This document shows positions 53,023 to 61,983 of a stretch of 64,000 nt of DNA, in pieces (the stretch's first letter is position 1; each line of letters begins with the position of its first letter). A program made the position numbers and the translations under genes. The stretch comes from Bacteroidales bacterium UBA5197. Lineage in GTDB: Bacteria; Bacteroidota; Bacteroidia; Bacteroidales; Lentimicrobiaceae. The notes beneath the pieces are model-generated. The model searched no databases. It saw nothing but the letters and a program-made list of their open reading frames with translations, and was not told the origin of the DNA. The stretch covers positions 76,354 to 140,353 of the forward strand of contig DHVX01000090.1 of NCBI GenBank assembly GCA_002412885.1, read 5' to 3'.

Positions 53023-53592
53023 TTAGTGATGCAGCCAGTTACTTATCATTTGCCCCCCTTCAGGTGTCATAATTGACTCGGGATGAAACTGAACACCACG
53101 TACATTAAACTTTCTGTGGCGAAGAGCCATAGGTACTTTTCTGCTGTCGAAGGCGGTAATTTCCAGATCGCCGGGAAGCTGATTTTTATCAACTGCCCAA
53201 CTGTGATATAGGCCTGCTTCAAAGTCTGATTTTAATCCTTCAAACAATAAATCGATAGGCTGACAAGGAAATACTTTTATCGTTTCGCCATGCAGAATAA
53301 GACCGGGTTGGTATAATATGCCGCCGTAAACTCTTGCAATAGCCTGCATGCCAAGACAAATACCAAGTATTTTGTGGCTTGGCCCCAATTCTTTGATTAA
53401 CTGGCAGGTGATTCCGGCTTCTTCAGGCAATCCTGGTCCGGGTGATATTACAATAGCATCATAAGTTGATGCCTCTTTTATGCTTATCCTGTCATTGGCA
53501 ATTATTTCAACCTTATCAGCACCAGCTTCGCGCAGCAACTGCAAAAGGTTGAACGTAAATGAGTCGTAATTATCGAGAAGAAGTATTTTCAT
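53023..53592 (-). CDS. pabA: Aminodeoxychorismate/anthranilate synthase glutamine amidotransferase
   Basis: The 189-residue class I glutamine amidotransferase has the catalytic triad Cys79 (GICLGMQAIA), His170 and Glu172 (VQFHPES) and opens LLLDNYDSFTFNL. It delivers ammonia to PabB (folate) or TrpE (tryptophan). No trp genes are near, and pabB and pabC lie divergently 470 bp away, so PabA is the better name. The promoter is the TAAATTTG at 53607-53614. Confidence 0.9.
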   Translation of the reverse strand: MKILLLDNYDSFTFNLLQLLREAGADKVEIIANDRISIKEASTYDAIVISPGPGLPEEAGITCQLIKELGPSHKILGICLGMQAIARVYGGILYQPGLILHGETIKVFPCQPIDLLFEGLKSDFEAGLYHSWAVDKNQLPGDLEITAFDSRKVPMALRHRKFNVRGVQFHPESIMTPEGGQMISNWLHH

Positions 53593-53606
53593 ATCAAAAC
53601 GGCACG

Positions 53607-53639
53607 CAAATTTAAACTATGTTGCAATACATAATCCAA
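53607..53639 (-). promoter_or_regulatory. pabA promoter, -33 box at the end of the MITE
   Basis: On the minus strand, TTG (plus-strand CAA, 53637-53639), 22 bp, then TAAATTTG (53614-53607) match the Bacteroidota consensus. The TTG is formed by the first three bases of the MITE terminal repeat. Confidence 0.55.
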
Positions 53640-53960
53640 TGTCGTTTAGTTAAGGTTTCGAATTTCCAGATAAGTGAATCAAATATCCTTCGACTCCGCT
53701 ACCAATGACAGATTGTTGGGCTTATCCTTCGACTCCGCTCAGGATGACTTCGTATTCAATTGATAATGTATTTATTAAAGTGGAACAACGCTGTTAAATC
53801 ACCAATGTCACACTGAGCGGAGTCGAAGTGTTTAAACGCTTGATTTAACTGTCATCTCCGCATTATGCTCAAATTATTTTTTGAGTTCCAACTCAGGATG
53901 ACTGTCAGTCTGAGTCCCGCACGTGCGGGAAAGACAATATTCCTTAACTAAACGACATTG
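53637..53960. mobile_element. MITE-like non-autonomous element, 324 bp
   Basis: Perfect 19-bp terminal inverted repeats (CAATGTCGTTTAGTTAAGG at 53637-53655; its complement at 53942-53960) are flanked on both sides by the same 10 bp, ATACATAATC (53627-53636 and 53961-53970). That is a target-site duplication. There is no open frame for a transposase. The inside holds CTTCGACTCCGCT twice direct and once inverted, plus a 16-bp perfect palindrome (53915-53930). The 10-bp duplication recalls IS4-type elements (inference). It lies in the gap between the divergent pabA and pabB. Confidence 0.85.
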
Positions 53961-54063
53961 ATACATAATCTGCCATTTCTTCATTTTAATATTATTGATC
54001 AGGTTCATTGTATTCTGAAGCGTTTCTGTTTTTCGTAAATTCGCCATTCAATAATCCGGCATT

Positions 54064-55041
54064 ATGTTCAAGAAGAAACCTGAATTTGAACGCATGAACC
54101 AAATGGGGAAACAAGGAATTCCTTTCCTGTTTGTAATTGATTTCGAATGTGAGTTTCCTGTTGTTATTCCTTTGAATGAAGCAGCTGAGCATGGAATTTA
54201 TTTTGATTTCAGAGGTGTTACCAACATATCCCGCCAGGTTTCTATGGATTTGCCTTCTCTGCAATTCGTGAAAACGCCTGTTGATTTTGCGACTTATCGT
54301 AAAGCATGGATAAATGTGATGCAAGGACTGAATTTCGGAAATTCATACCTGCTCAACCTTACTTTTCCTACTGAAATTTCAATCAATCGCAATCTGGAAC
54401 AGATTTTTCACCAGAGCACGGCTCCCTATCGTTTGCTTTTTAAAGATAAATTTACCGTATTCTCACCTGAATCGTTTATTCGCATCCAAGATGGAATTAT
54501 TTCTTCGTTTCCGATGAAAGGAACTATTGATGCAAACCTTCCCGGGGCTGAGGATATTTTACTGAACGATTCCAAGGAACTTGCCGAACACCGAACCATT
54601 GTTGATCTGATACGAAATGATCTGAGTATGGTGGCCGATGCGGTCAGAGTTAAGCGATTCCGCTATCTTGAAAGTATAAAAACCAATCAGCGGAATCTCC
54701 TGCAGGCCAGCTCCGAAATTTCCGGCAATCTGCCTGCAGACTGGCCATCGAAACTCGGGGATATTCTTTTCCGGCTTTTACCTGCCGGAAGCATCAGTGG
54801 TGCCCCCAAACAAAAGACTGTTGAAATTATTCAGCAGACAGAAACCGGGCCGCGCGGTTATTATACCGGAGTGTGCGGTATTTTCGATGGAAAGACAGTC
54901 GATTCTGCTGTAATGATCAGGTTTATTGAAAATCAGCAGGGTAAAATGATTTTCAGAAGTGGTGGAGGAATTACCGTGAACAGCGAAGCCGAAAAAGAGT
55001 ATCGCGAATTAATCGACAAAGTTTATGTCACTGCTGTTTGA
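54064..55041 (+). CDS. pabB: Aminodeoxychorismate synthase component I
   Basis: The 325-residue chorismate-binding enzyme lacks the usual ~120-residue N-terminal part of long PabB/TrpE proteins. The catalytic core is complete: FSPESFIRIQDGIISSFPMKGTID, ELAEHRTIVDLIRNDLSMVAD, PAGSISGAPKQKTVEIIQQTE and YYTGVCGIFDG ... FRSGGGITVNS. It makes 4-amino-4-deoxychorismate from chorismate with PabA. The coding end overlaps pabC by 17 bp. Confidence 0.93.
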   Translation: MFKKKPEFERMNQMGKQGIPFLFVIDFECEFPVVIPLNEAAEHGIYFDFRGVTNISRQVSMDLPSLQFVKTPVDFATYRKAWINVMQGLNFGNSYLLNLTFPTEISINRNLEQIFHQSTAPYRLLFKDKFTVFSPESFIRIQDGIISSFPMKGTIDANLPGAEDILLNDSKELAEHRTIVDLIRNDLSMVADAVRVKRFRYLESIKTNQRNLLQASSEISGNLPADWPSKLGDILFRLLPAGSISGAPKQKTVEIIQQTETGPRGYYTGVCGIFDGKTVDSAVMIRFIENQQGKMIFRSGGGITVNSEAEKEYRELIDKVYVTAV

Positions 55042-55624
55042 AACCATAAGCATACGCAATGGTGTGCCCGAAAACCTGGATTGGCATCAGAAACGACTGA
55101 ATTTTGCCATGCAAAGGCTTTTTAAAGTCAACAGTTTCATCGATCTGGCCGCCTTGCTTGTTGTTCCACCCGAAGCTGTGGCTGATCATTTCAGGTGCCG
55201 TTTGGAGTATGATACCATTGTCAGGAGTGTTTCTTTCAGAAAGTACGAACCTAAGCAGATCAATAGCCTGAAACTTGTTGAAGACAACACAATAATTTAC
55301 AATCATAAATTTGCCGATCGCAGTCAGCTTGATCAATTGCATGCACAGCGCGGTAATTGTGATGATGTGCTTATAATTAAAAACGGGCTTTTAACTGACA
55401 CCAGTTACGCCAACATTTTTTTTCGTAATGGGAATCGGTGGGAAACTCCGGATAAACCTTTGCTTAATGGAACCTGTCGTTCAAGATTGCTTGCCGGTGG
55501 TTTTATCACGGAAGTACGTATAACCCCCGCTGACCTGAAAAAGTACTCAGAATTTCAACTGATCAATGCCCTTCGCGGGATGAATGCGGGTGGAGCCTTG
55601 CCGGTTAACCGGATTGTGTTTTAA
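55025..55624 (+). CDS. pabC: Aminotransferase class IV, likely aminodeoxychorismate lyase
   Basis: The 199-residue PLP enzyme is shorter than typical PabC (~270). The likely PLP lysine lies in YNHKFADRSQLD (~95-106), with DDVLIIKNGLLTDTSYANIFF (~118-138) and ETPDKPLLNGTCRSRLL following, as in class IV enzymes. It should release pyruvate from aminodeoxychorismate to give 4-aminobenzoate for folate. The overlap with pabB supports this role. Confidence 0.85.
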   Translation: MSLLFETISIRNGVPENLDWHQKRLNFAMQRLFKVNSFIDLAALLVVPPEAVADHFRCRLEYDTIVRSVSFRKYEPKQINSLKLVEDNTIIYNHKFADRSQLDQLHAQRGNCDDVLIIKNGLLTDTSYANIFFRNGNRWETPDKPLLNGTCRSRLLAGGFITEVRITPADLKKYSEFQLINALRGMNAGGALPVNRIVF

Positions 55625-55649
55625 TTACACAGATTTTAACTCATTCCAA

Positions 55650-56915
55650 ATGACGATATCATACCAGAAAGACCGGCAGTACTACAAATTCTGCGCTTAT
55701 GGTTTTTTTAAGAACCTGAGGTTTTTCGAGCCGTTTCTGGTGCTCTTCCTTTTGTCGAAAGGATTGTCATTCCTGCAAATAGGAACCTTGTATGCCATCC
55801 GGGAAATTACAATAAACATTTTTGAAATACCCACTGGTGTTCTGGCCGATAGCCTGGGTAGAAGAAGAAGCATGATGTCAGCATTCTTTTTTTACATTGT
55901 TTCTTTTGTGGTGTTTTATTTTTCTTCGTCATACTGGATGTTCGTTTTCGCCATGCTTTTTTATGCTTATGGCGATGCATTCCGCACCGGAACGCACAAA
56001 GCCATGATATTTGAATACCTGAAAATCAATGGCTGGCAGGATCAGAAAGTTCATTATTATGGTCATACCCGTTCATGGTCGCAAAAGGGTTCAGCTGTTT
56101 CGGCTGTTCTGGCGGCTGCAATTGTTTTTATCAGCAGCGATTACAGATATGTTTTTTTGTTTTCACTGATACCCTATCTGATCGATCTGTGGCTGCTTTC
56201 AACCTATCCAAAAGTGCTTGATGGGCAGCGCGTCGGATTTAATAAAGGCAAGATATCTGAAAGTTTCAGGTCAACCATCCGTGATTTTATTTCATCATTT
56301 AAAAATGCGGGAATGCTCAGGGTTGTAATGTCGCAGGCTGTTTACTCAGGATATTACAAAGCGGTGAAAGATTATCTTCAGCCGGTTGTCAAAACCTTTG
56401 CACTAAGCCTTCCCTTTTTTATGTATTTAGAAACGGGTCAGCGGTCTGCTTTGATGATTGGTTTGATTTATTCGATTATCTATTTTTCAACATCCTATAC
56501 CGCCCGAAACTCCGGAAGGTATGCATCCCGGTTTAAAAACCTCAGCCAGCCTATGAATATAACCATGATTGCGGGGCTGTTGGTTGGGGCAATTAGTGGC
56601 TTGCTTTTTTATCAGTCATTTTATCTGGCTGCCATTGTTTTTTATGCTGTAATTTTTCTGATTGAGAATCTTCGTAAACCCATTGGTATTTCGCTGGTTG
56701 CCGATCGTCTGGAGAAAGATGTACTGGCTACTGCTTTGTCGGCCGAATCTCAGGCAGAAACCCTGGTAGCAGCAATGATTGCTCCTTTACTTGGCTTTGC
56801 TGCCGATAAATGGGGCGTCGGTGCAGCGCTTATGATGGTTTCTCTTCTGCTTATTGTGCTGATGCCTTTATACAGAGCCGGAAAACCCATGACAAAAAAT
56901 ACATTGCATTCATAA
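55650..56915 (+). CDS. MFS transporter
   Basis: The protein has 421 residues from the ATG at 55650 (MTISYQKDRQYYKFCAYGFFKNLRFFEPFLVLFLL); an in-frame extension into pabC upstream is not likely. About 12 hydrophobic segments occur, with the MFS loop motif DSLGRRRSM after TM2 (IPTGVLADSLGRRR). Substrate unknown. It follows pabC by 25 bp and may be co-transcribed with the pab genes, but nothing links it to folate. Confidence 0.88.
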   Translation: MTISYQKDRQYYKFCAYGFFKNLRFFEPFLVLFLLSKGLSFLQIGTLYAIREITINIFEIPTGVLADSLGRRRSMMSAFFFYIVSFVVFYFSSSYWMFVFAMLFYAYGDAFRTGTHKAMIFEYLKINGWQDQKVHYYGHTRSWSQKGSAVSAVLAAAIVFISSDYRYVFLFSLIPYLIDLWLLSTYPKVLDGQRVGFNKGKISESFRSTIRDFISSFKNAGMLRVVMSQAVYSGYYKAVKDYLQPVVKTFALSLPFFMYLETGQRSALMIGLIYSIIYFSTSYTARNSGRYASRFKNLSQPMNITMIAGLLVGAISGLLFYQSFYLAAIVFYAVIFLIENLRKPIGISLVADRLEKDVLATALSAESQAETLVAAMIAPLLGFAADKWGVGAALMMVSLLLIVLMPLYRAGKPMTKNTLHS

Positions 56916-57024
56916 GTTCGGTTTGCCATTCGGATTTTGTCAATCATTACCTGTTTGTTTTGTAAATACTTCCTGATTCTGATTTTTTCAATGAAGTTCA
57001 CCATGCCGGATAATCTAAAAACAC

Positions 57025-57032
57025 TATTTTTG
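57025..57032 (+). promoter_or_regulatory. -7 promoter element of ridA
   Basis: TATTTTTG, an exact TAnnTTTG match, lies 46 bp before the ATG at 57078. The -33 region has no TTG. Confidence 0.5.
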
Positions 57033-57077
57033 ACAACTGAATCAGCACTGAAAATCACTTACATAAAACTTTAAGTT

Positions 57078-57455
57078 ATGAAAAAAGTAGTCCACACCGA
57101 ACACGCACCCAAAGCTGTAGGCCCTTACAGTCAAGCTATTGAAGCAAACGGAACTTTGTATATTTCCGGGCAGATTCCCATTGATCCTGAAACCGGAAAA
57201 GTAGTTGAAGGTGGAATCAAAGAGCAAACCAATCAGGTGATGAAAAATATCGGTGCTATTCTTAACGCTGCCGGCTACACCTACGAGGATGTAGTGAAAT
57301 CGACCTGTTTGCTTTCCGATATGGATAACTTTGTGCCTATGAATGAGGTGTATGCACAATATTATGCTGAAAATCCTCCTGCACGTGCTGCTTACGGCGT
57401 GGTTCGGCTGCCTCTTGGCGTTCTTGTGGAAATTGAAACCATTGCCACCAGATAA
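57078..57455 (+). CDS. ridA: RidA-family 2-iminobutanoate/2-iminopropanoate deaminase
   Basis: The 125-residue protein carries the RidA marks APKAVGPYSQAIEANGTLYISGQIPIDP and, near the C terminus, PARAAYGVVRLPLGVLVEIETIA (catalytic Arg in PARAA and Glu in EIE). It clears reactive enamine/imine by-products of PLP enzymes such as threonine dehydratase. Monocistronic, with its own promoter. Confidence 0.95.
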   Translation: MKKVVHTEHAPKAVGPYSQAIEANGTLYISGQIPIDPETGKVVEGGIKEQTNQVMKNIGAILNAAGYTYEDVVKSTCLLSDMDNFVPMNEVYAQYYAENPPARAAYGVVRLPLGVLVEIETIATR

Positions 57456-57541
57456 GCTGCGTATTTCAAAATGTTTTTACCATTATTTGCCGGAGATTTT
57501 TATCTCTGGATTTTGCATGTATCAGAAAATAATAGATTAAG

Positions 57542-59704
57542 ATGAAAAAACAATCATTGACCTTGATGGTCATACTGCTTTCATTCCGCCTGACTTTTGC
57601 AGTTGAGGGAATGTGGTTGCCAATTTTGCTTGAGCAGCTGAATGAACCCGAAATGAAAAGCATGGGAATGCGCATCAGCGCTGAAGACATTTACAGCATC
57701 AACAAATCCAGCCTGAAAGATGCAATTCTGTTATTTGGCCGCGGTTGTACAGCCGAAATTATCTCTGACGAAGGGCTCATCCTTACCAATCATCACTGCG
57801 GCTATGGTCAGATTCAGCGCCACAGCTCCCTCGAAAACGATTACCTGACAAACGGTTTCTGGGCTATGGACCGAAGCAAGGAATTGCCAAACCCGGGATT
57901 GAGTGTTACTTTGCTTATCCGCATGGAGGATGTAACCCTGAAAGCTTTGGAAGGGGTGGAGCCGGGGATGTCAGAACAATCGCGTGAGCAGAAAATAAAA
58001 AATAACATCAGCCGCATTGAGAAAGAAGCCATTGAAGGAACCTCTTACAATGCGCGGGTAAGGCCGTTTTATTATGGCAATGAGTATTATCTGTTTGTAA
58101 CAGAAACTTACAACGACGTTCGACTGGTGGGCGCTCCTCCTTCAAATATCGGCAAATTTGGCGGTGATACCGACAACTGGATGTGGCCAAGGCATACCGG
58201 CGATTTTTCCCTTTTCAGGATCTACGTCAATAAAAATAATGAACCCGCCGATTATTCACCCGATAATGTGCCATACAAACCCAAACATCACCTGCCGGTT
58301 TCGCTGAAAGGTGCTGAAAAAGGGGACTTTACTTTTGTATTTGGTTATCCGGGAACTACCCAGGAGTATCTGCCGTCTTATGCCATTAAGATGATTACCG
58401 AAAACGAAAACCCTCCTGCAATCAGGCTCAGGGGAAAACGACTGGATATTTTTGATGGCTTTATGGAGCAAAGTGATCTTGTGAGGATTCAATACTCAGC
58501 CAAACATGCCGGTGTTGCTAACTTCTGGAAAAAAATGATTGGCGAAAACCGTGGAATTAAACAGCTTGATGCAATCAGTAAAAAGCAAAAACTGGAAGCC
58601 GATTTTCAGAAATGGGCTGCTGAAAATCCGGAGCGTAATGCAATGTATGGAAATCTGTTACCTGAATTTGAAGCCATTTACGCAAAACTCACCGATCTGA
58701 ATGTGGATGAAACTTACCTTATTGAAGCTGGTCTGGGAGTTGAAGTTTTCAGATTTGCTTATGCTTTCAGGCAACTGTCAGAGTTGAGTAAAAATAAAGA
58801 AACCCCTAAGGATGAATTGGAGAAGGCAATTGACAAATTTAAATCAGCAGCCGATGGGTTCTTTAAAAACTATCATGAACCTTTGGATAAACGCGTTTTT
58901 GCTGAAATGATGAGAGATTGGTTCAGTCACAGAGATGCTTCGCAAATTCCTGCCGGATTGCTGGGATCCTTTTCAAAGCATGGCAATGATTATGAAGCAT
59001 GGGCGGAAGCATCTTATTCAAAAAGTATTTTTACTGATCAGTCGAGGTTGAATGCGTTTCTGTCAAAATATAAGCCTTCCGGATATAAAAAGATTGAAAA
59101 GGATCCTGTGTTTGTTCTTGCAAATTCGGTTTACGATCACTACTTCAATAACATTCAGGCTGCAATTGATGGATTGTCGGCACGCCGCGATAGTCTGCAA
59201 AGAGTTTATATGCAAGGGCTTATGGCTTTTCAGCCGGACAAACGTTTCTATCCTGATGCCAACTCCACATTAAGGGTAAGTTATGGGCAAGTTGACGATT
59301 ATTCTCCCCGCGATGCGGTTCACTACCGGCATTACACTACTCTGGAAGGCATTATGGAGAAGGAAGATCCCGAAATATTTGACTACGTAGTGGAAACAAA
59401 GCTGAAAGAGTTGTACAATCAGCGAGACTATGGCAGGTATGCCGCAGCCGATGGTACCATGCGCATTGCTTTTATTGCAAGTAATCATACCACAGGCGGA
59501 AATTCAGGCAGTCCGGTTTTGAATGCCGATGGACATTTGATAGGCGTGAATTTTGACCGTAACTGGGAAGGTACCATGAGCGACCTTATGTACGATCCTG
59601 ACCAGTGCAGGAATATTAGCCTGGATATCCGTTATTGTCTCTTTGTGATTGATAAACTCGCCGGCGCCGGTCATCTTGTCAATGAAATGACAATCATTGA
59701 ATAA
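57542..59704 (+). CDS. S46-family dipeptidyl-peptidase, DPP11 type
   Basis: The 720-residue peptidase has a signal peptide (~1-20). The serine-protease triad is His85 (LTNHHCGYG), an Asp in the DNWMWPRHTGDFS region and Ser655 (GGNSGSPVL). Residue 673 is Arg (NFDRNWEG), the residue that in Porphyromonas gingivalis DPP11 gives preference for Asp/Glu at P1, whereas DPP7 has Gly there. By my count the numbering equals that of DPP11 exactly. It should release acidic dipeptides from peptides in the periplasm. Confidence 0.92.
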   Translation: MKKQSLTLMVILLSFRLTFAVEGMWLPILLEQLNEPEMKSMGMRISAEDIYSINKSSLKDAILLFGRGCTAEIISDEGLILTNHHCGYGQIQRHSSLENDYLTNGFWAMDRSKELPNPGLSVTLLIRMEDVTLKALEGVEPGMSEQSREQKIKNNISRIEKEAIEGTSYNARVRPFYYGNEYYLFVTETYNDVRLVGAPPSNIGKFGGDTDNWMWPRHTGDFSLFRIYVNKNNEPADYSPDNVPYKPKHHLPVSLKGAEKGDFTFVFGYPGTTQEYLPSYAIKMITENENPPAIRLRGKRLDIFDGFMEQSDLVRIQYSAKHAGVANFWKKMIGENRGIKQLDAISKKQKLEADFQKWAAENPERNAMYGNLLPEFEAIYAKLTDLNVDETYLIEAGLGVEVFRFAYAFRQLSELSKNKETPKDELEKAIDKFKSAADGFFKNYHEPLDKRVFAEMMRDWFSHRDASQIPAGLLGSFSKHGNDYEAWAEASYSKSIFTDQSRLNAFLSKYKPSGYKKIEKDPVFVLANSVYDHYFNNIQAAIDGLSARRDSLQRVYMQGLMAFQPDKRFYPDANSTLRVSYGQVDDYSPRDAVHYRHYTTLEGIMEKEDPEIFDYVVETKLKELYNQRDYGRYAAADGTMRIAFIASNHTTGGNSGSPVLNADGHLIGVNFDRNWEGTMSDLMYDPDQCRNISLDIRYCLFVIDKLAGAGHLVNEMTIIE

Positions 59705-59744
59705 AATGTTTCATTCCCTGAGATTTTAGGTCAATCTAAAATAT

Positions 59745-59778
59745 AAGCCCTTCTGAAACAATTCGGAAGGGCTTTTGT
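59745..59778 (+). terminator. Rho-independent terminator after the S46 peptidase gene
   Basis: A 13-bp stem (AAGCCCTTC arm 59745-59757, paired 59762-59774, 4-nt loop) is followed by TTTT. It is 40 bp past the stop. Confidence 0.88.
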
Positions 59779-59868
59779 ATTTTGGATAAATTCATTTACG
59801 TTGACAATCCTTGCATTGCAGCACTCACTGATTTTTGGGAGAGAGGAATACCTTTTAACTTACAATAT

Positions 59869-61248
59869 TTATTCTTTAGTCTTCTTTCTCCTCTTTACAG
59901 CATTTGATTTCAGGCCATAGCGTAAAATTTTGGCGTTGAGGGTCGGGCGGGTGATTTCGAGTATTCTCGAGGCTTCCAGTTTGTTCCAGTTCAACTTGTC
60001 GAGCACTTTTTGAATATGCACTTTCTCAATTTCTGAAATCGGAATCAAAACCGATTCTTCAATAACGTTTTCTGGTGAATGTTCTGTGTTAAGCAAAATG
60101 TGTTCTTTTTCCAGAACATCACTGCGGGTCATAATCATAGCCTGCATAAGTGCATTTTCAAGCTCTCTGACATTGCCCGGCCATGAATGTTCCTGAAGCA
60201 TTCTGATCACACCATCTCCGATTTTTGATACTTTCTTGTTTAGCTTGCGGTTTAGCTTCTGAATCAGGTATTTGACAAGTTCGTCAATGTCATCTTTACG
60301 GTTGCGAAGCGGCGGAAGGTTAATGGTAAATACTTTAAGCCTGTAGTATAATTCTTCCCTGAATTTCCCTGATTTCACAAGTGCTTCAAGGTCCTTATTG
60401 GTTGATGCTATGATTCTGGCTTTTAGAGGTATGGGAGCAGATGCACCTGGTTTTTCAAATTCCATTTCCTGAATTACTCTTAGCAACCGGGTTTGCATGG
60501 CTTCATTCAGATCCGAAATATCATCCAGAAAAATAGTGCCTTCACCGGCTTGCTCAAATTTCCCCCTTTTTCCGGTAAGTGCACTTGGAAATGCACCAGC
60601 CTCGTAACCAAAAAGTTCACTTTCAAATATGTTTTCATTCAATGCAGAACAATTTACTACCACCAATGGATGTTCGCGCGTAATGCCACTAAAGTGTACA
60701 AGCCTGGCAATTAGTTCTTTGCCTGTTCCGGTATCGCCGGTAATCAGCACATTTACTTTGTTGATAGAGATACGGCCGATATTTTTGAATATTTCCCGCA
60801 TAACCGGTGTTTTACCCACCAAAAGATTGTCTTCGATTACTTTACGTATTTCGGGGGTAATGGTTTCGACCAATGTCTGGCTTTGGCGCGATATTTCCAG
60901 CCCATTCTTGATTACCTCAAGTACTTCCTGCATCTGAATGGGTTTTTCAATAAAGTCGTATGCCCCCAGCTGAATCGATTTTATGGTCAGGGCTACATCT
61001 CCATGTGCAGTTAAAAGTATTACCGGTAAACCAGGATAGGACTTTTTAAGTTCCGTAATTACATCCAGACCAGAAATGCCAGGCATTTGATAATCTGTGA
61101 TAACAATGTCGGGCTTTTCGTTTGCTGCTTTCATCAATCCTGATTCTCCATCAGCAGCTGTTACCACATTATAACCTGCTTTACTAAGACTGTTGGATAA
61201 CAATGTCCTGATAATAGAATCATCATCAATCGCCAGTATTTTACTCAT
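59869..61248 (-). CDS. NtrC-family sigma-54 response regulator with altered GAFTGA loop
   Basis: The 459-residue protein has a receiver domain (~1-120, phospho-acceptor Asp52 in VITDYQMPG), an AAA+ domain (~145-375, Walker A GDTGTGKE at ~171-178, Walker B GTIFLDDI at ~237-244) and a Fis-type HTH (~415-450, LEASRILEITRPTLNAKI). The loop that normally reads GAFTGA and touches sigma-54 reads GAFPSA (218-223, ELFGYEAGAFPSALTG). Partner kinase not in the window. Confidence 0.92.
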   Translation of the reverse strand: MSKILAIDDDSIIRTLLSNSLSKAGYNVVTAADGESGLMKAANEKPDIVITDYQMPGISGLDVITELKKSYPGLPVILLTAHGDVALTIKSIQLGAYDFIEKPIQMQEVLEVIKNGLEISRQSQTLVETITPEIRKVIEDNLLVGKTPVMREIFKNIGRISINKVNVLITGDTGTGKELIARLVHFSGITREHPLVVVNCSALNENIFESELFGYEAGAFPSALTGKRGKFEQAGEGTIFLDDISDLNEAMQTRLLRVIQEMEFEKPGASAPIPLKARIIASTNKDLEALVKSGKFREELYYRLKVFTINLPPLRNRKDDIDELVKYLIQKLNRKLNKKVSKIGDGVIRMLQEHSWPGNVRELENALMQAMIMTRSDVLEKEHILLNTEHSPENVIEESVLIPISEIEKVHIQKVLDKLNWNKLEASRILEITRPTLNAKILRYGLKSNAVKRRKKTKE

Positions 61249-61282
61249 AACCTTTGGTTTTTAGTATTTTAACATTACCAAG

Positions 61283-61310
61283 CAAATATATGGATTAAAT
61301 GCCACATCAA
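61283..61310 (-). promoter_or_regulatory. Promoter of the NtrC-type regulator
   Basis: On the minus strand TTG (plus-strand 61308-61310), 17 bp, then TATATTTG (61290-61283) match both Bacteroidota boxes. The -7 ends 35 bp before the ATG at 61248. Confidence 0.65.
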
Positions 61311-61915
61311 GTAAAAGATTTTAACTGCATAAAAATACAATATTTTGTTTCGCCTTTGCAAATCAATATATAAAATTGCATAAAATCTATTTTTCAGTCT
61401 TTTTTATATTTCTGGCATGGTTGTATTTGAAGGTAAGTAAAGCCTTGAGAATGATTTATATGGGGCCGATGCCTATGTAAATAATATTTTTCAGAAGCAA
61501 AGTCCATTTTGATTGATTCGCTGATTCTTCGAAAAAATCGGATGTATCTCTTCTTAAGGCTTTATCAATATAAGTGATGTATTTAATTTGACATTTTTTT
61601 TTCAGGGTTTATTTTTTTGAATATAAATCGCACAAAGCATCCGATGGTTTATTTTCTTATAAGCCTTTATCAATAGTGGTTTTTAAGGAAAGTTAGTACA
61701 ACTTCACTTCATAGTTATTGCAAAGCTCAGTCATGTAGGTATTTAGGCGATACGTTTACCTGCGAAACCTGGTTTTGATAACCTGGCTGGATGACAAAAT
61801 GCTTGCTTTATTTATCAACGCTATATAAAACAAAAATGTGCCGAAACCGTTATGACAAAGTGTCTGCATACTCGTGGAATGGTTTTTGTTAAGATTAAAT
61901 CTGAATAAAATGGTT
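61311..61915. other. Long AT-rich intergenic region without a gene
   Basis: Between divergent genes about 600 bp carry no open frame of note, no tRNA and no strong hairpin that I can see. It is AT-rich. A small RNA or an extended control region cannot be excluded. Confidence 0.5.
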
Positions 61916-61923
61916 TATCTTTG
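61916..61923 (+). promoter_or_regulatory. -7 promoter element of the lipoprotein gene
   Basis: TATCTTTG matches TAnnTTTG exactly, 60 bp before the ATG at 61984. A TTG at 61886-61888 is 27 bp upstream, longer than the usual spacer. Confidence 0.5.
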
Positions 61924-61983
61924 CATCACCGTATTATTCACAAACTAATCAACCAAAATAAAATTAACTAAAACAAGCGAAAA

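Noticed and set aside
53593..54063. Complete insertion sequence between pabA and pabB
   Set aside because: The element is only 324 bp and has no transposase frame, so it is a MITE-like derivative at most.
61384..61440. Sigma-54 promoter (TGGCATGG...) in the long gap
   Set aside because: The GG of TGGCATGG is not followed at the required distance by GC, so the -12 box is missing.
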